From contig NZ_FOOC01000004.1 of NCBI RefSeq assembly GCF_900113085.1, positions 143,124 through 207,123 on the forward strand: DNA of 64,000 nt, given 5' to 3'. How positions within the stretch are numbered: position 1 is the first letter of the stretch; each line of letters opens with the position of its first letter. Origin of the DNA: Fontimonas thermophila (lineage in GTDB: Bacteria > Pseudomonadota > Gammaproteobacteria > Nevskiales > Nevskiaceae). The translations under genes and the position numbers were made by a program. The notes under the pieces were generated by a model. The model had not been told where the DNA came from. It worked only from the letters and a program-made list of their open reading frames with translations, and did not search any database. Positions 1 to 9,671 of this stretch are shown here, one piece after another.

Positions 1-330
1 CAGGGCATCGAGCAGGTGAACCAGGCGATCACGTCGATGGACGAGGTCACGCAGCAGAACGCGGCGCTGGTCGAAGAAGCCTCGGCGGCGGCACGCGCCC
101 TCGAGGAGCAGGCTGCGGGGCTTGCAGCATCGGTGAGTATTTTCCGACTCGGCGGTGATGAACAGACGGCTGCCACAGCTGCCCCCACGGCCGTGGGATC
201 CAGGCCCCCGCGCGATACGAGCAAGCCCTTGACCGTTGCCCAGGCCGCGACTGGCAAGCCTCGGTCTTCGGCCATTGCCCGCGCCACCAAGCGCAGTGCC
301 GAGGCGGCGGAGCAGTGGACCGAGTTCTGA
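1..330 (+). CDS. methyl-accepting chemotaxis protein, C-terminal fragment
   Basis: This is the end of a chemoreceptor that begins before the window; the frame is open from base 1 and stops at 328-330. The first residues ([20 protein letters not shown], then [18 protein letters not shown]) are the C-terminal limb of the conserved four-helix signalling bundle, including an adaptation helix with Gln/Glu pairs of the kind CheR methylates and CheB/CheD deamidate. After about residue 50 comes a flexible Pro/Ala/Arg-rich tail without an obvious CheR-tethering pentapeptide. It lies directly upstream of cheR-cheD-cheB, so it is probably part of the same chemotaxis operon. The sensing domain cannot be judged from this fragment. 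Confidence 0.9.
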   Translation, partial: QGIEQVNQAITSMDEVTQQNAALVEEASAAARALEEQAAGLAASVSIFRLGGDEQTAATAAPTAVGSRPPRDTSKPLTVAQAATGKPRSSAIARATKRSAEAAEQWTEF

Positions 331-347
331 GCGCGGAGAGATCGCCG

Positions 348-1208
348 ATGGGCGAGATGGTGATCGAACGCGAATTCGCCTATGACGAACGTGATTTCGA
401 ACGTGTCCGTGCGCTGATTCTGCAGCGTGCCGGGATCGCGCTCGCCGCGGGCAAGCGCGATCTCGTCTATAGCCGGCTGTCGCGGCGTTTGCGTGTGACT
501 GGCCACCGCGCGTTCCGCGATTATCTCGATGCGCTGGAACGCACGCCCCAGAGTCCCGAGTGGGAGGCGTTCACCAACGCGCTGACGACGAATCTGACCG
601 CGTTTTTTCGTGAAAGCCATCACTTCGATACCTTGCGTGAACATTTGCGCACGATGGCGCGCGGCCAACGCATCGCGCTGTGGTCGTGTGCAGCATCCAC
701 CGGCGAGGAGCCTTACACGATGGCGATGACCGCGATCGAGGCACTAGGGCCGGCGGCTTCGTCCGTCTCGATCCTGGCCACCGATATCGACACGCAGGTG
801 CTCATGACCGCCGAGCGTGGCGTCTATCCACTCGAGCGGATCGCCAATCTCGCGCCCGAACGGGTAAAGCGCTTTTTCCTGCGTGGCATCGGTGTGCATG
901 CCGGACAGTGTCGCGTACATGAATCACTTCGGCGCATGGTGACCTTTCGCCAGCTCAATCTGCTCGACCCGCGCTGGCCGCTGCGCGGACCGTTTGCAGC
1001 GATTTTCTGCCGCAATGTGATGATCTATTTCGACAAGCCGACACAGGTGCGGCTGATGCGGCGGCTGGTGCCCTTGCTCGCGCCGGGAGGCTTGCTGTTC
1101 ACTGGCCATTCCGAGAGCCTGCTCCATGTCGAGGATCTCCTCGTTCCGATCGGGCGCACGACTTACCGCCGGCCTACGCAGGCGGTCGAGGCGGAACAGC
1201 CGATATGA
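348..1208 (+). CDS. cheR: CheR chemoreceptor glutamate methyltransferase
   Basis: CheR transfers methyl groups from S-adenosylmethionine to glutamates on chemoreceptors, resetting sensitivity during adaptation. The 286-residue product has the N-terminal helical CheR domain (FERVRALILQRAGIAL), the SAM-binding motif WSCAASTGEEPYTMAM and the C-terminal signature FCRNVMIYFDKPTQ. I chose ATG 348 because GGAGAG lies 7 bases before it. An in-frame GTG at 315 would overlap the receptor gene and has no clear ribosome-binding site. The stop codon overlaps the cheD start (ATGA), which suggests translational coupling. Confidence 0.95.
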   Translation: MGEMVIEREFAYDERDFERVRALILQRAGIALAAGKRDLVYSRLSRRLRVTGHRAFRDYLDALERTPQSPEWEAFTNALTTNLTAFFRESHHFDTLREHLRTMARGQRIALWSCAASTGEEPYTMAMTAIEALGPAASSVSILATDIDTQVLMTAERGVYPLERIANLAPERVKRFFLRGIGVHAGQCRVHESLRRMVTFRQLNLLDPRWPLRGPFAAIFCRNVMIYFDKPTQVRLMRRLVPLLAPGGLLFTGHSESLLHVEDLLVPIGRTTYRRPTQAVEAEQPI

Positions 1209-1828
1209 CCGCGGCCTTGCGTCACGCCTGGGATGCACGGGTAAGGCAGGGCATCGCCCCGCGCTATTTCGACCGGCAGCTCGGTTGTGAGGTCATCAAG
1301 GTGCTGCCGGGCGAGTACGAGGTCAGCGCCGCTGATGTCACGCTGTTGACGCTGCTCGGTTCCTGTGTCGCGGCCTGTATCCGCGACCCGCTCGCCGGCG
1401 TCGGTGGCATGAACCACTTCATGCTGCCGGACGACGAACGCGGCACCGGCGGCACCAACGCACGTTACGGTGCCTACGCGATGGAGGTGCTCATCAACGA
1501 GTTGCTAAAGCGTGGTGGGCAGCGGCATCGCCTCGAAGCCAAGGTGTTCGGCGGCGGCAATGTCATCCGCAGCATGACCGGCATCACCGTCGGCAACCGC
1601 AACGCCGAGTTCGTGCTCGATTACCTCGCGCGCGAAGGCATCGTCGTTGCGGCACACGATCTGGGTGGCGAGGATGCGCGCAAGGTTGCCTATCACGTCA
1701 AAAGCGGGCGCGTGCGTGTGCGCCATCTGCCCGTCGCAGCGACGGTGGCAGATCTCACTGCAGAGCAGGCCTATGGCCGCGACCTGCGGCGTGCGTCGCT
1801 GGCGGGCGAGGTGGAGATCTTCGAATGA
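1205..1828 (+). CDS. cheD: CheD chemoreceptor glutamine deamidase
   Basis: CheD converts specific receptor glutamines to glutamates so that CheR can methylate them. The 207-residue product contains the family active site: the Cys in [13 protein letters not shown] and the His in GGMNHFMLP, followed by [18 protein letters not shown] and VFGGGNV. The start overlaps the cheR stop by 4 bases and its own stop overlaps the cheB start by 4 bases (ATGA), so cheR-cheD-cheB are translated as a tightly coupled block. The length is typical of the family. Confidence 0.95.
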   Translation: MTAALRHAWDARVRQGIAPRYFDRQLGCEVIKVLPGEYEVSAADVTLLTLLGSCVAACIRDPLAGVGGMNHFMLPDDERGTGGTNARYGAYAMEVLINELLKRGGQRHRLEAKVFGGGNVIRSMTGITVGNRNAEFVLDYLAREGIVVAAHDLGGEDARKVAYHVKSGRVRVRHLPVAATVADLTAEQAYGRDLRRASLAGEVEIFE

Positions 1829-2946
1829 ATGCCAGACGCATCAAGGTGCTGATCGTCGATGATTCCGCGCTCGTGCGCAGCGTGCTGACCGAGATCCTGT
1901 CGGCCGATCCGGCTCTGGAAGTCGTGGGCGCCGCAGCAGATCCGCTGATCGCACGCGACAAGATCAAACAATTGCATCCGGACGTATTGACGCTGGACGT
2001 CGAGATGCCACGCATGGATGGTTTGACCTTCCTCGAAAACCTGATGCGGTTGCATCCGATGCCAGTGCTGATGGTGTCCTCGTTGACCGCTCACGGCGCA
2101 GACGTGACGCTGCAGGCTCTCGAACTCGGTGCCGTCGATTTCATCACCAAGCCGGCACTGGACGTGCGCGCCGGTCTGCAGGCCTACGCGGAATTGCTGC
2201 GCGACAAAGTCAAAGCAGTGGCCAATGCGCGTCCGCGGGGTTCTCTCGGACTGGCGGCTCCGCGGCCGCGCTCAGATGCTGGCGCCGCTACGGTGCGCCA
2301 CTTCAACACGACCGAGAAAATCATCGCGATCGGCGCGTCCACCGGCGGCACCGAGGCGATCAAGGAGGTGCTGATGGCGATGCCGCCGGATGCACCGGCG
2401 ATCGTGATCACGCAGCACATTCCAGCGATGTTCAGCGGCCCTTTTGCCGCGCGTATGGATCGTGCGTCGGCGATGTCGGTCTGCGAGGCACAGGATGGCC
2501 AGCAGATCGTGCCCGGCCATGTCTACATTGCGCCAGGGGATCGGCATCTGCGGGTGACCCGCAGCGGCGCGCGTTACGTCTGCCGGCTGTCGGATGCGCC
2601 GCCAGAAAACCGGCATCGTCCGAGTGTGGATGTGATGTTTCAGTCGGTGGCCGAGAACGTCGGTACCAATGCCGTCGCCGCTTTGCTGACCGGTATGGGG
2701 GAGGACGGCGCCCGTGGTTTGCTTACCCTGCGCCAACTGGGTGCGCATACCTGTGCACAGGATGAGGCCAGTAGCGTGGTCTGGGGCATGCCGGGCGCCG
2801 CCGTGCGCATGGGCGCAGCCGAGGTCGTGCTGCCGCTGCACCGCATCGCCGACCAACTCCTGGCCTGGGCCGGTCAACCGGCATCGCGCGCCAGTCAGCA
2901 CGTCGGTGCTCAAGGGTCGGCGGCAATGGCCGATAAGCGGTTTTGA
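1825..2946 (+). CDS. cheB: CheB protein-glutamate methylesterase/deamidase response regulator
   Basis: CheB removes receptor methyl groups and is activated by phosphorylation from the CheA kinase, giving feedback on adaptation. The 373-residue protein has an N-terminal receiver domain (VDDS at 11-14, phospho-acceptor Asp58 in [10 protein letters not shown]) and a C-terminal methylesterase domain. The catalytic triad is visible as Ser in GASTGGTEA, His in [13 protein letters not shown] and Asp in GMGEDGARG. The stop codon lies only 30 bases before the next receptor-like gene. CheA, CheW and CheY are not in this window and presumably lie to the left. Confidence 0.96.
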   Translation: MNARRIKVLIVDDSALVRSVLTEILSADPALEVVGAAADPLIARDKIKQLHPDVLTLDVEMPRMDGLTFLENLMRLHPMPVLMVSSLTAHGADVTLQALELGAVDFITKPALDVRAGLQAYAELLRDKVKAVANARPRGSLGLAAPRPRSDAGAATVRHFNTTEKIIAIGASTGGTEAIKEVLMAMPPDAPAIVITQHIPAMFSGPFAARMDRASAMSVCEAQDGQQIVPGHVYIAPGDRHLRVTRSGARYVCRLSDAPPENRHRPSVDVMFQSVAENVGTNAVAALLTGMGEDGARGLLTLRQLGAHTCAQDEASSVVWGMPGAAVRMGAAEVVLPLHRIADQLLAWAGQPASRASQHVGAQGSAAMADKRF

Positions 2947-2978
2947 CGAGGATCCGATCGAGGATCGTGGAGCAGATC

Positions 2979-4121
2979 ATGCAAGGCATGCACTTCAGAC
3001 CATGGGCCGTGCCCGTAGCGTTCACGGTACTGCATCTCGCCTCTCTGCCATTCGATGTCAGCCATGGCATGGTGTGGCTGAGCGGAGCCGCTGCCGTGGT
3101 GGCCTGGGCTGGACTGGCCGGCTGGCAGTTCCGGCTGCTGCGAACGATGGGCGATGCGCAGGCCCGCCTCGAGCAGGAGCAGGATCAGAACCAGCGCAAG
3201 CTCGGTGAGTGGCGCTGTGGCCTGGCCGCCGAGGTCGAAGGTGTCGAGCGCGAAATCCAGCGTGTGCGTAATCTCATCGCCGAGTCAGTGCGTCAGCTCG
3301 GTGCGGCCTTCGAAGAGATGACGCGTCAGTCCGAGGTCCAGCAGGCCGCGGTTTCCCGTATCCTCAGTCAGACCGGTAACGGCCACGGGATGGACGTGCG
3401 CCGGTTCACCGAAACGGCGGTCCAGTTGATGAACGGCCTCGTCGAATCGCTGGCACAGGTCAGCCGGCAGAGCGCGGAGAGCGTGCGCCAGATCGACGAC
3501 ATGGTCAAACAGCTCGATGCGATCTTCGAGCTGCTCGGCGACGTCAAGTCGATCGCCGATCAGACCAATCTGCTCGCGCTCAATGCCGCGATCGAGGCCG
3601 CGCGCGCAGGCGAGGCCGGACGCGGCTTTGCCGTCGTCGCCGAGGAAGTGCGCAACCTCTCCGAGCGCTCGACGAATTTCAACGAGCAGATTCGCAAGCT
3701 GGTTTCCAGTTCCAAGGAAGCCGTCGCCGCGGTGCGTGAAACGGTCGGTGAAATGGCCTCGCGCGATCTCAGCCTGAGTGTCGGCGCCCGCGACGAGGCG
3801 AACCGTCTGCTGGTTCAGGTCGAGACCATCAACAGCGGTCTTGCCACCGGCATCCGGGAAGTTTCTGCAGCGCGTGAGCGCATCGCCGATGCGGTGGGCC
3901 GTGCCGTGCGCTGCCTGCAGTTCGAGGACATCTCGACCCAGGCATTGGGTACGGCGCTGCGCCATGCCGAGCGCATCGAATCGATCAATGCCGAAGCTGC
4001 CGGCATTGCCGGATCAGCGCACGTCCCCGCACGGGACAAGCCACGGGAGAGCTGGCGCGCAGCCCCCCACAAACCGGTTGCGCAGGAGACGATGCAGCCG
4101 GGCGCCGTGGAGCTGTTCTGA
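2979..4121 (+). CDS. methyl-accepting chemotaxis-like protein without a periplasmic sensor domain
   Basis: The 380-residue product has two closely spaced hydrophobic stretches (about residues 6-24 and 31-48), so there is no room for an extracytoplasmic ligand-binding domain, and no HAMP domain is evident. The rest is a coiled-coil signalling region with the hairpin-tip signature [20 protein letters not shown] and [17 protein letters not shown] chose ATG 2979 because GGAG lies 6 bases upstream; a TTG at 2943 overlaps the cheB stop. It probably senses an internal or membrane-linked cue, or acts as an adaptor receptor for the che operon. Its last residues (GAVELF) do not match the classical NWETF tether. 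Confidence 0.88.
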   Translation: MQGMHFRPWAVPVAFTVLHLASLPFDVSHGMVWLSGAAAVVAWAGLAGWQFRLLRTMGDAQARLEQEQDQNQRKLGEWRCGLAAEVEGVEREIQRVRNLIAESVRQLGAAFEEMTRQSEVQQAAVSRILSQTGNGHGMDVRRFTETAVQLMNGLVESLAQVSRQSAESVRQIDDMVKQLDAIFELLGDVKSIADQTNLLALNAAIEAARAGEAGRGFAVVAEEVRNLSERSTNFNEQIRKLVSSSKEAVAAVRETVGEMASRDLSLSVGARDEANRLLVQVETINSGLATGIREVSAARERIADAVGRAVRCLQFEDISTQALGTALRHAERIESINAEAAGIAGSAHVPARDKPRESWRAAPHKPVAQETMQPGAVELF

Positions 4122-4137
4122 TCGGCCCGCAGGCGTT

Positions 4138-4788
4138 TTAGCGCGCGGCGCCGCCGAGCAGGCGTGACCCCAGGCGGATCAGCTTGGGTTTTTCGGTGAG
4201 CGCGGGCAGGCCTTCGAGGAACAGGCGTGTCACGAAGCGCGCGGTCTGTTCAATGTCGCGCTGCGGCTGCTGCGCGATCAGGCGCGCGAGTTCATAACCT
4301 GCGCCGAAGGAGATCGCGGTCAGCGCATCGACGTCGAGGTCCGGTACCAGCCCGCGCGTGATCGCATCCTGCAAGTCGTGCTTGAGCGAAGCCATGATCA
4401 GGCCGAAGAAATTGTCGTTGTAGAAGGACCGCACGACCGGTTCGTTGCGGAACATCAGCTCGAAGAAATCCGGGTCGGCACGCACTTCCTGTAACGCGGC
4501 CAGGTATGACTGGTAAAAGAACGAATCGATGTCGGTGGCGCGCTCGCGGGCGGCGTGGATGCGGTCCTGCAGCTTGGACAGGCGCACCTCGACGAGCGCA
4601 CGAAACAGCGATGCCTTGTCGGGGAAGTAGTTATAGAACGTTCCGGCAGCAAGGCCGGAGAGGCGGATGACGTCGCGGATCGTCACCGCCTCGTAGCCGA
4701 GCTCGAGGAAGCAGCGCCGCGCGGCCTCGAGGATCGCCGTTCGGTTGGCGGCCTTGTTGCGTTCGCGTTTGCCGGTGGGGGTGGGCAT
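4138..4788 (-). CDS. TetR-family transcriptional regulator
   Basis: This 216-residue protein has an N-terminal TetR helix-turn-helix (EAVTIRDVIRLSGLAAGTFYNYFPDKASLFRAL, quoted here only for its order: VTIRDVIRLSGLA, then GTFYNYF) and a divergent helical ligand-binding domain. It is convergent with the chemoreceptor gene, with 16 bases between stop codons. It lies 71 bases downstream of the enoyl-CoA hydratase/isomerase gene on the same strand, so the two may be co-transcribed and the regulator may control lipid or acyl-CoA genes. The effector is unknown, and no operator was identified next to it. Confidence 0.88.
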   Translation of the reverse strand: MPTPTGKRERNKAANRTAILEAARRCFLELGYEAVTIRDVIRLSGLAAGTFYNYFPDKASLFRALVEVRLSKLQDRIHAARERATDIDSFFYQSYLAALQEVRADPDFFELMFRNEPVVRSFYNDNFFGLIMASLKHDLQDAITRGLVPDLDVDALTAISFGAGYELARLIAQQPQRDIEQTARFVTRLFLEGLPALTEKPKLIRLGSRLLGGAAR

Positions 4789-4859
4789 CGACGACGGGGT
4801 GGATCGGGTATGCCGCGATGCTGCGTGTGGCCCGGGGCGGCGTCAAGCCGCGGCCATGG

Positions 4860-5633
4860 CTAGGCGAATTTGGAAAAGTCCGGTTTGCGCTTTTGCATGA
4901 ATGCAGTCAGCGCTTCCCGCGCCTCCGGCCCGCCGAGCATCGGCATGAAGTGCTGGGCTTCGAACATGATCGCCTCGGCGACGCGCGGCGCATTCCAGCG
5001 TTTGAGCAGCATCTTGGTCGTGCGCAGCGCATTGGGGGGCTGCTGGGCGAGTTTCACTGCCTTGGCGCGCGCGTGTGCGTAAACCTGCGCATCCGGCAAC
5101 ACGGCGTTGATGAGCTTGCATTCGAGCGCGCGTGCAGCGCTGAACGGTTCGGCCAGCATCACCAGCTCGGCAGCATGGGCGTGGCCGATCATCTGTGGGA
5201 GCAGATAGCTGGACGCGAATTCCGGGCAGATGCCGATGTTCACGAACGGCATGTGGAAACGCGCGCTTTCGCCGGCATAGGCGAGATCGACATGAAACAG
5301 CAGCGTCGTGCCGACGCCGACTGCCGGACCATTGACCGCAGCCACGACCGGTTTGCGCGCCTCGGCGAGCGCGCGCATGAAGCGCAGCACCGGGGCATCC
5401 TCGCCGGCCGGCGGCATTTCGAGGAAATCCTGGATGTCGTTGCCGCTGCAGAAACAATCGTCGGTGCCGGTGAGCAGGATCGCGCGCACGGTGCTGTCCT
5501 GGTCGGCGTTGCGCAGGGCATCGGCCATCGCCGTGTACATGGCCTGGTTCAGCGCATTCTTTTTCTCGGGCCGGTTGAGGCGGATGGTCATCACGCCATC
5601 GGCGACGTCGCAGAGGATGTGTTGCGTGCTCAT
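4860..5633 (-). CDS. enoyl-CoA hydratase/isomerase (crotonase) family protein
   Basis: The 257-residue crotonase-fold protein carries the two oxyanion-hole regions, FCSGNDIQDF and AVNGPAVGVGTTLLFHVDLA, followed by FHMPFVNIGICPEFASSYLL, the segment that usually carries the acid/base residue. The NIGICPEFASSYLLP pattern resembles delta-isomerase and PaaG-type members more than the classical hydratase, so hydration versus double-bond isomerisation cannot be decided here. ATG 5633 (MSTQHIL) is preferred over a TTG 27 codons upstream, which adds a non-conserved basic segment. The TetR gene follows 71 bases downstream. Confidence 0.88.
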   Translation of the reverse strand: MSTQHILCDVADGVMTIRLNRPEKKNALNQAMYTAMADALRNADQDSTVRAILLTGTDDCFCSGNDIQDFLEMPPAGEDAPVLRFMRALAEARKPVVAAVNGPAVGVGTTLLFHVDLAYAGESARFHMPFVNIGICPEFASSYLLPQMIGHAHAAELVMLAEPFSAARALECKLINAVLPDAQVYAHARAKAVKLAQQPPNALRTTKMLLKRWNAPRVAEAIMFEAQHFMPMLGGPEAREALTAFMQKRKPDFSKFA

Positions 5634-5738
5634 GGAAGGGCTCGGTGACGATTGGGATCGGGCGATTCTAGCCGGATCGCGGCCGCTGGCTTGCGTCGTT
5701 CGGCGTAGGTTCAAGCCCGGATGGCATCGGTTTTGTGT

Positions 5739-7739
5739 TCATTCCGGCTCGTCTTTGCGCCGCTGCGCGTAGCGCTGCATCAGTTCTTGCTGCAGTCTGG
5801 GCGGCGCTTGTTCATAGTGGCTGAAGCTCATCGTGTAGCTGCCGGCGCCGGCGGTCTGGGATTTGATCCGGTGCAACAGGCCGGAGAGTTCAGCAAGGGG
5901 CGCCTGGGCCTCGATCCGCATGCGTTGTCCGGGAAGTGCCTGCTGCTGCACGATGCGGCCGCGCATCGCGGCGATTTCGCCGGTGATGCCACCGACGCTC
6001 GTAGCCGGACCTTCGATGGCGAGATTCATCACCGGTTCGAGGACGATGGCGCCGGCCCGGCCGATGGCGTCGAGGAAAGCCTTGCGCCCGGCGATCTGGA
6101 AGGCGATGTCCTTGCCATCCACCGGATGGGTCTTGCCGTCGTACACGGTCACGCGGACGTCCTGCAGCGGGAAGCCGGCGATCGCGCCGGTGTCGAGTAC
6201 CTGACGGACGCCTTTCTCCACCGACGGGATGAATTGCCCCGGAATCGCGCCACCGGTGACGGCATCGATGAATTCGAAGCCGGCGCCACGCGCCAGCGGC
6301 TCGATGCGCAGATACACCTCACCGAACTGACCGGCGCCACCGCTTTGTTTCTTGTGCCGGTGATGCCCCTCGGCGGCCCGTGTAATCGTCTCGCGGAACG
6401 GTACGCTGGGCGGATGCGTGCGAACACGCACGTTGAACGTCGCGGTGAGCCGCTCCAGTGCGATGCGCAGATGCAGCTCGCCGTGTCCGTAGAGCACGGT
6501 TTCGTTGAGGGTCGCTTGCTGCCTGATCTGCAGACTCGGATCTTCGGCGACGAGCTTGTGCAGGGCCTCGGCCAGTTTCTGCTCGTCACCAGGGCGCTCG
6601 GGTGCGAGCGCAAGCCCCAGCATCGGAGGAGGCAGCGGCGGTTCGCGCAGGTGGTGATGATCCTCGTCGTGGGAGTCGTGGATCACGGCGTCATAGTGCA
6701 GTTCGTCGACCTTGCTGATCGCGCACAGATCGCCAGGCAGCGCGGTATGTTTCTCACTCAAGGTCGTCCCCTGGACGTCATGCAGATGCGCGAGCTTGAA
6801 AGTCTTGCGTGCGTCGCCGACGTACAGATGCTGGCCGGTACGCAGCCGTCCTTGGTGCAGGCGCACCAGTGCCACGCGGCCGGCGTAGGGATCGATGCCG
6901 ATCTTGAAGACGTGGGCGAGCACGTGGCGCTGCGGATCGGGGATCACGCTGACCGGTTCGACGTCGTCGCCCTCACCTTTGACGAATGGGGGAGGGTTGC
7001 CTTCGCAGGGATTGGGTAGCAGGCGCACGATCAGATCCATCAGCTCGGGGATGCCGGCACCGGTGACCGCGCTGGTGAAACAGACCGGGATCAGGTGGCC
7101 TTCGCGCAAGGCGCGTTCGAATGCATCGTGCAACTGCTCGGGGGCGACCGGCTCGTCTGCCGCCAGATAGCGTTCGAGCAGGACTTCATCGACCTCGATG
7201 ACCTGCTCGATGATGGCGCGATGTGCCGTCTCGATGCTGCCAAAGTCGGTCGGCGGGCCGCTGCGGGCAAAGAAACAGTCCTGCACGCGCGTGCCGCCAT
7301 CGGCCGGCAGATTGATGGGCAGGCATTCGGCGCCAAAATTCTCGCGTAGCTGGTCGAGCAGGGCGGGCAGATCGCCGCCGCCGTCGAGATGACTGACGAC
7401 GACGACGCGGCACAGGCCGCGGTTTTGCGCCGCTTCCATCAACCGGCGTGTGGCCAGCTCGATACCGGAGCGCGCATGGACGAGCACCAGTGCGGACTCG
7501 ACCGCTGGCAGTACCGCCAGCGTGCGGCCGATGAGTTCCGGATCGCCCGGTGTATCGAGAAAATGCAGGCGATGGCCGGCCTGCTCGCAGTGCCAGAGCT
7601 GGGCATCCAGCGTATGACCGCCGTTGGGGTCAACCGCCGCACCGGCATGCGCGAGCAGGGCCTTGATCAGACGGGTCTTGCCACTGCCGGTGTGGCCGAG
7701 CAGCGCTAGGTTGCGGATCTGCTGAGTCGCGTAGGCCAT
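5739..7739 (-). CDS. elongation factor G-like protein with degenerate G domain
   Basis: The 666-residue protein has the EF-G domain order: a G domain, a beta-barrel domain 2 (about residues 270-360), domain III, an EF-G IV-like domain (GEVYLRIEPL, GQFIPSVEKGVRQ) and a C-terminal domain V (EPVMNLAIEGPATSVGGI). The P-loop GHTGSGKT (15-22) is intact. However, the switch I region is largely missing: only 40 residues separate the P-loop from the G3 motif. G3 reads DTPGD rather than DTPGH, and the G4 position reads SHLD rather than NKxD. It belongs with the EF-G2-type paralogues, whose role is poorly known. A hairpin covers its ribosome-binding site. Confidence 0.85.
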   Translation of the reverse strand: MAYATQQIRNLALLGHTGSGKTRLIKALLAHAGAAVDPNGGHTLDAQLWHCEQAGHRLHFLDTPGDPELIGRTLAVLPAVESALVLVHARSGIELATRRLMEAAQNRGLCRVVVVSHLDGGGDLPALLDQLRENFGAECLPINLPADGGTRVQDCFFARSGPPTDFGSIETAHRAIIEQVIEVDEVLLERYLAADEPVAPEQLHDAFERALREGHLIPVCFTSAVTGAGIPELMDLIVRLLPNPCEGNPPPFVKGEGDDVEPVSVIPDPQRHVLAHVFKIGIDPYAGRVALVRLHQGRLRTGQHLYVGDARKTFKLAHLHDVQGTTLSEKHTALPGDLCAISKVDELHYDAVIHDSHDEDHHHLREPPLPPPMLGLALAPERPGDEQKLAEALHKLVAEDPSLQIRQQATLNETVLYGHGELHLRIALERLTATFNVRVRTHPPSVPFRETITRAAEGHHRHKKQSGGAGQFGEVYLRIEPLARGAGFEFIDAVTGGAIPGQFIPSVEKGVRQVLDTGAIAGFPLQDVRVTVYDGKTHPVDGKDIAFQIAGRKAFLDAIGRAGAIVLEPVMNLAIEGPATSVGGITGEIAAMRGRIVQQQALPGQRMRIEAQAPLAELSGLLHRIKSQTAGAGSYTMSFSHYEQAPPRLQQELMQRYAQRRKDEPE

Positions 7740-7762
7740 GGACCGTCTCCGGGGAGAGGTCC
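7740..7762 (-). promoter_or_regulatory. hairpin over the ribosome-binding site of the EF-G-like gene
   Basis: Directly before the ATG the transcript can fold GGACC-TCTC against GAGA-(C)-GGTCC, nine pairs with one bulged C. The GGAGA Shine-Dalgarno sequence sits inside the stem. The fold could limit translation initiation or act as a weak barrier after ilvB. No T-run follows, so it is not a classical terminator. Confidence 0.45.
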
Positions 7763-7799
7763 ATGCACCTTATCAGTTATTGCGGGGTTGCTGCGGGAT

Positions 7800-9632
7800 T
7801 TAGAACATCTCCGTCGATTTGACGTCGATTTTTTGTGGTTGCACCGCGTTGCGCGAGGGAATCCACTCGCCGGTGATCATCTGGTCGTAAGACATCCCGG
7901 GGCCGACCATCGGATAGACCGAGGCCATCGGATCGATGATCACCTCGAGGAAGGCCGGGCCCTTGAATTCGATGAATTCCCGGATCACCCGCGCAAGATC
8001 CTCGCGCTTGTCGACCCGGCGCGCGAACTGATAGCCGTCGGCCTCGGCGGCCTTGACGAAGTCCTTACGGTGCAGGCTCTTGTCGGAGCCGGCATAGCGG
8101 CTGTCGAAGAACAGGCGCTGCCACTGTTTGACCATGCCGTCACCGAAGTTGTTGAGCACGACGATCTTCACCGGCAGGTTGTAGGTGGTCACCGTCTCCA
8201 GCTCGCCGAGGTTCATGCGGATCGAGGCGTCGCCATCGATGTCGATGACGATCTTATCCGGGTGCGCGAACTGGGCGCCGATCGCCGCCGGCAGACCGAA
8301 GCCCATCGTGCCCATCGATCCGGAAGTGAGCCACAGGCGCGGATGCTTGAAGTCGAAATATTGCGCGGCCCACATCTGGTGTTGGCCAACGCCCGTGGCA
8401 ACGATGGCCTCACCCTGGGTCCACTTGTTGATTTCCTCGATCACCGCGTGCGGCTGGATCAGCGTGCCGCCGCGTTCGTAGTTCATCGCGTACGTTTTCT
8501 TGAGCTGGGCGATGTGCGCATGCCATTCGGCGTAATCGGGCTTGAATCCCTGCGCCAGCGCGTATTCCTGCAGCGCGCAGAGCGCCGGCGCCAGTTCGCC
8601 GACGTGGTGCCAGTGCACGCGCTTGACCTTGTTGATCTCCGACGGGTCGATGTCCAGGTGCGCGATCCATTTGGCGCTGCGTGCAAACTTGGCCGGCACG
8701 CCGGCGACACGGTCGTCGAAGCGCGCGCCGACGGCGATCAGAAAATCGCAGTCGTCGGTGGCGTAGTTGGCGTAGGCCGTGCCGTGCATGCCGAGCATCT
8801 TCAGACACAAGGGATCGGTGGTGTCATAGCAGCCGATGCCCATCAATGTCGTCGTCACCGGAATCCCGAACGTCCGCGAAAACTCACGCAGTGCCGCCGA
8901 GGCATTGCCGTGGATGACGCCGCCGCCGGCATAGATCAGTGGCCGTCGGGCCTGGCGCAGCATGTCGTAGAAACGCGCTGCCGCATCGGTGCCGATGCGG
9001 TTGTTCTGCACGGCTTTCAGACGCGCACGGTAGCCGGGGATGGACAGCACGCCCTCACCGACGAACGGGCCGGTCCAGTTCTGCACATCCTTGGGGATGT
9101 CGATGACGACCGGGCCGGGGCGGCCGGTGCGGGCAATCTCGAAGGCCGTGCGCACGGTCGCCTCGAGTTTTCGCGGGTCGGTGACCAGGAACACGTGCTT
9201 GGCCGCGGCACCCATGATCGAGCTGATCGGCGCTTCCTGAAAGGCATCCGTGCCGACGGCGGAGGTCGGAACCTGGCCGCAGATCACCACCATCGGGATG
9301 GAATCAGCCATGCAATCGCGCACTGGTGTGACCGTGTTGGTCGCACCGGGGCCGCTCGTCACCAGACAGACACCGACCTTGCCGGAGGCCCGTGCATAGC
9401 CGGCGGCCATGAAGCCTGCGGCCTGCTCGTTGGCCGGCACGATCAGCGGCATTTTCTCGTGGTGTTCGGCGTTGAAACGAAAGATCGCGTCGTAGGTGGG
9501 CAGGATGGCGCCGCCGGAATACCCGAAGACGACATCGACACCCTCGTCGGCCAGAATCTGGACGACGATCTCCGCCCCGCTCATGGTTTTGCCGGCGAGG
9601 GGATGACGGGTGGCGGAAGCAGCGGCGTTCAT
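7800..9632 (-). CDS. ilvB: acetolactate synthase large (catalytic) subunit
   Basis: This is the thiamine-diphosphate- and FAD-dependent enzyme that condenses pyruvate (or pyruvate with 2-oxobutyrate), the first common step of valine, leucine and isoleucine synthesis. In the 610-residue product the N-terminal TPP domain has VFGYSGGAILPTYDAI and the catalytic Glu in ANEQAAGFMAAGYAR. The FAD-binding middle domain follows, and the C-terminal domain has the metal/TPP motif GDASIRMNLGELETV with NNFGDGMVKQWQ. It is read leftwards, opposite to ilvH, its regulatory partner, with only 102 bases between start codons. The usual arrangement is a co-directional ilvB-ilvH pair. Confidence 0.95.
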   Translation of the reverse strand: MNAAASATRHPLAGKTMSGAEIVVQILADEGVDVVFGYSGGAILPTYDAIFRFNAEHHEKMPLIVPANEQAAGFMAAGYARASGKVGVCLVTSGPGATNTVTPVRDCMADSIPMVVICGQVPTSAVGTDAFQEAPISSIMGAAAKHVFLVTDPRKLEATVRTAFEIARTGRPGPVVIDIPKDVQNWTGPFVGEGVLSIPGYRARLKAVQNNRIGTDAAARFYDMLRQARRPLIYAGGGVIHGNASAALREFSRTFGIPVTTTLMGIGCYDTTDPLCLKMLGMHGTAYANYATDDCDFLIAVGARFDDRVAGVPAKFARSAKWIAHLDIDPSEINKVKRVHWHHVGELAPALCALQEYALAQGFKPDYAEWHAHIAQLKKTYAMNYERGGTLIQPHAVIEEINKWTQGEAIVATGVGQHQMWAAQYFDFKHPRLWLTSGSMGTMGFGLPAAIGAQFAHPDKIVIDIDGDASIRMNLGELETVTTYNLPVKIVVLNNFGDGMVKQWQRLFFDSRYAGSDKSLHRKDFVKAAEADGYQFARRVDKREDLARVIREFIEFKGPAFLEVIIDPMASVYPMVGPGMSYDQMITGEWIPSRNAVQPQKIDVKSTEMF

Positions 9633-9671
9633 CGGGACGAGGACTCCGGACGTGCGATCGAAAAGACCGTG

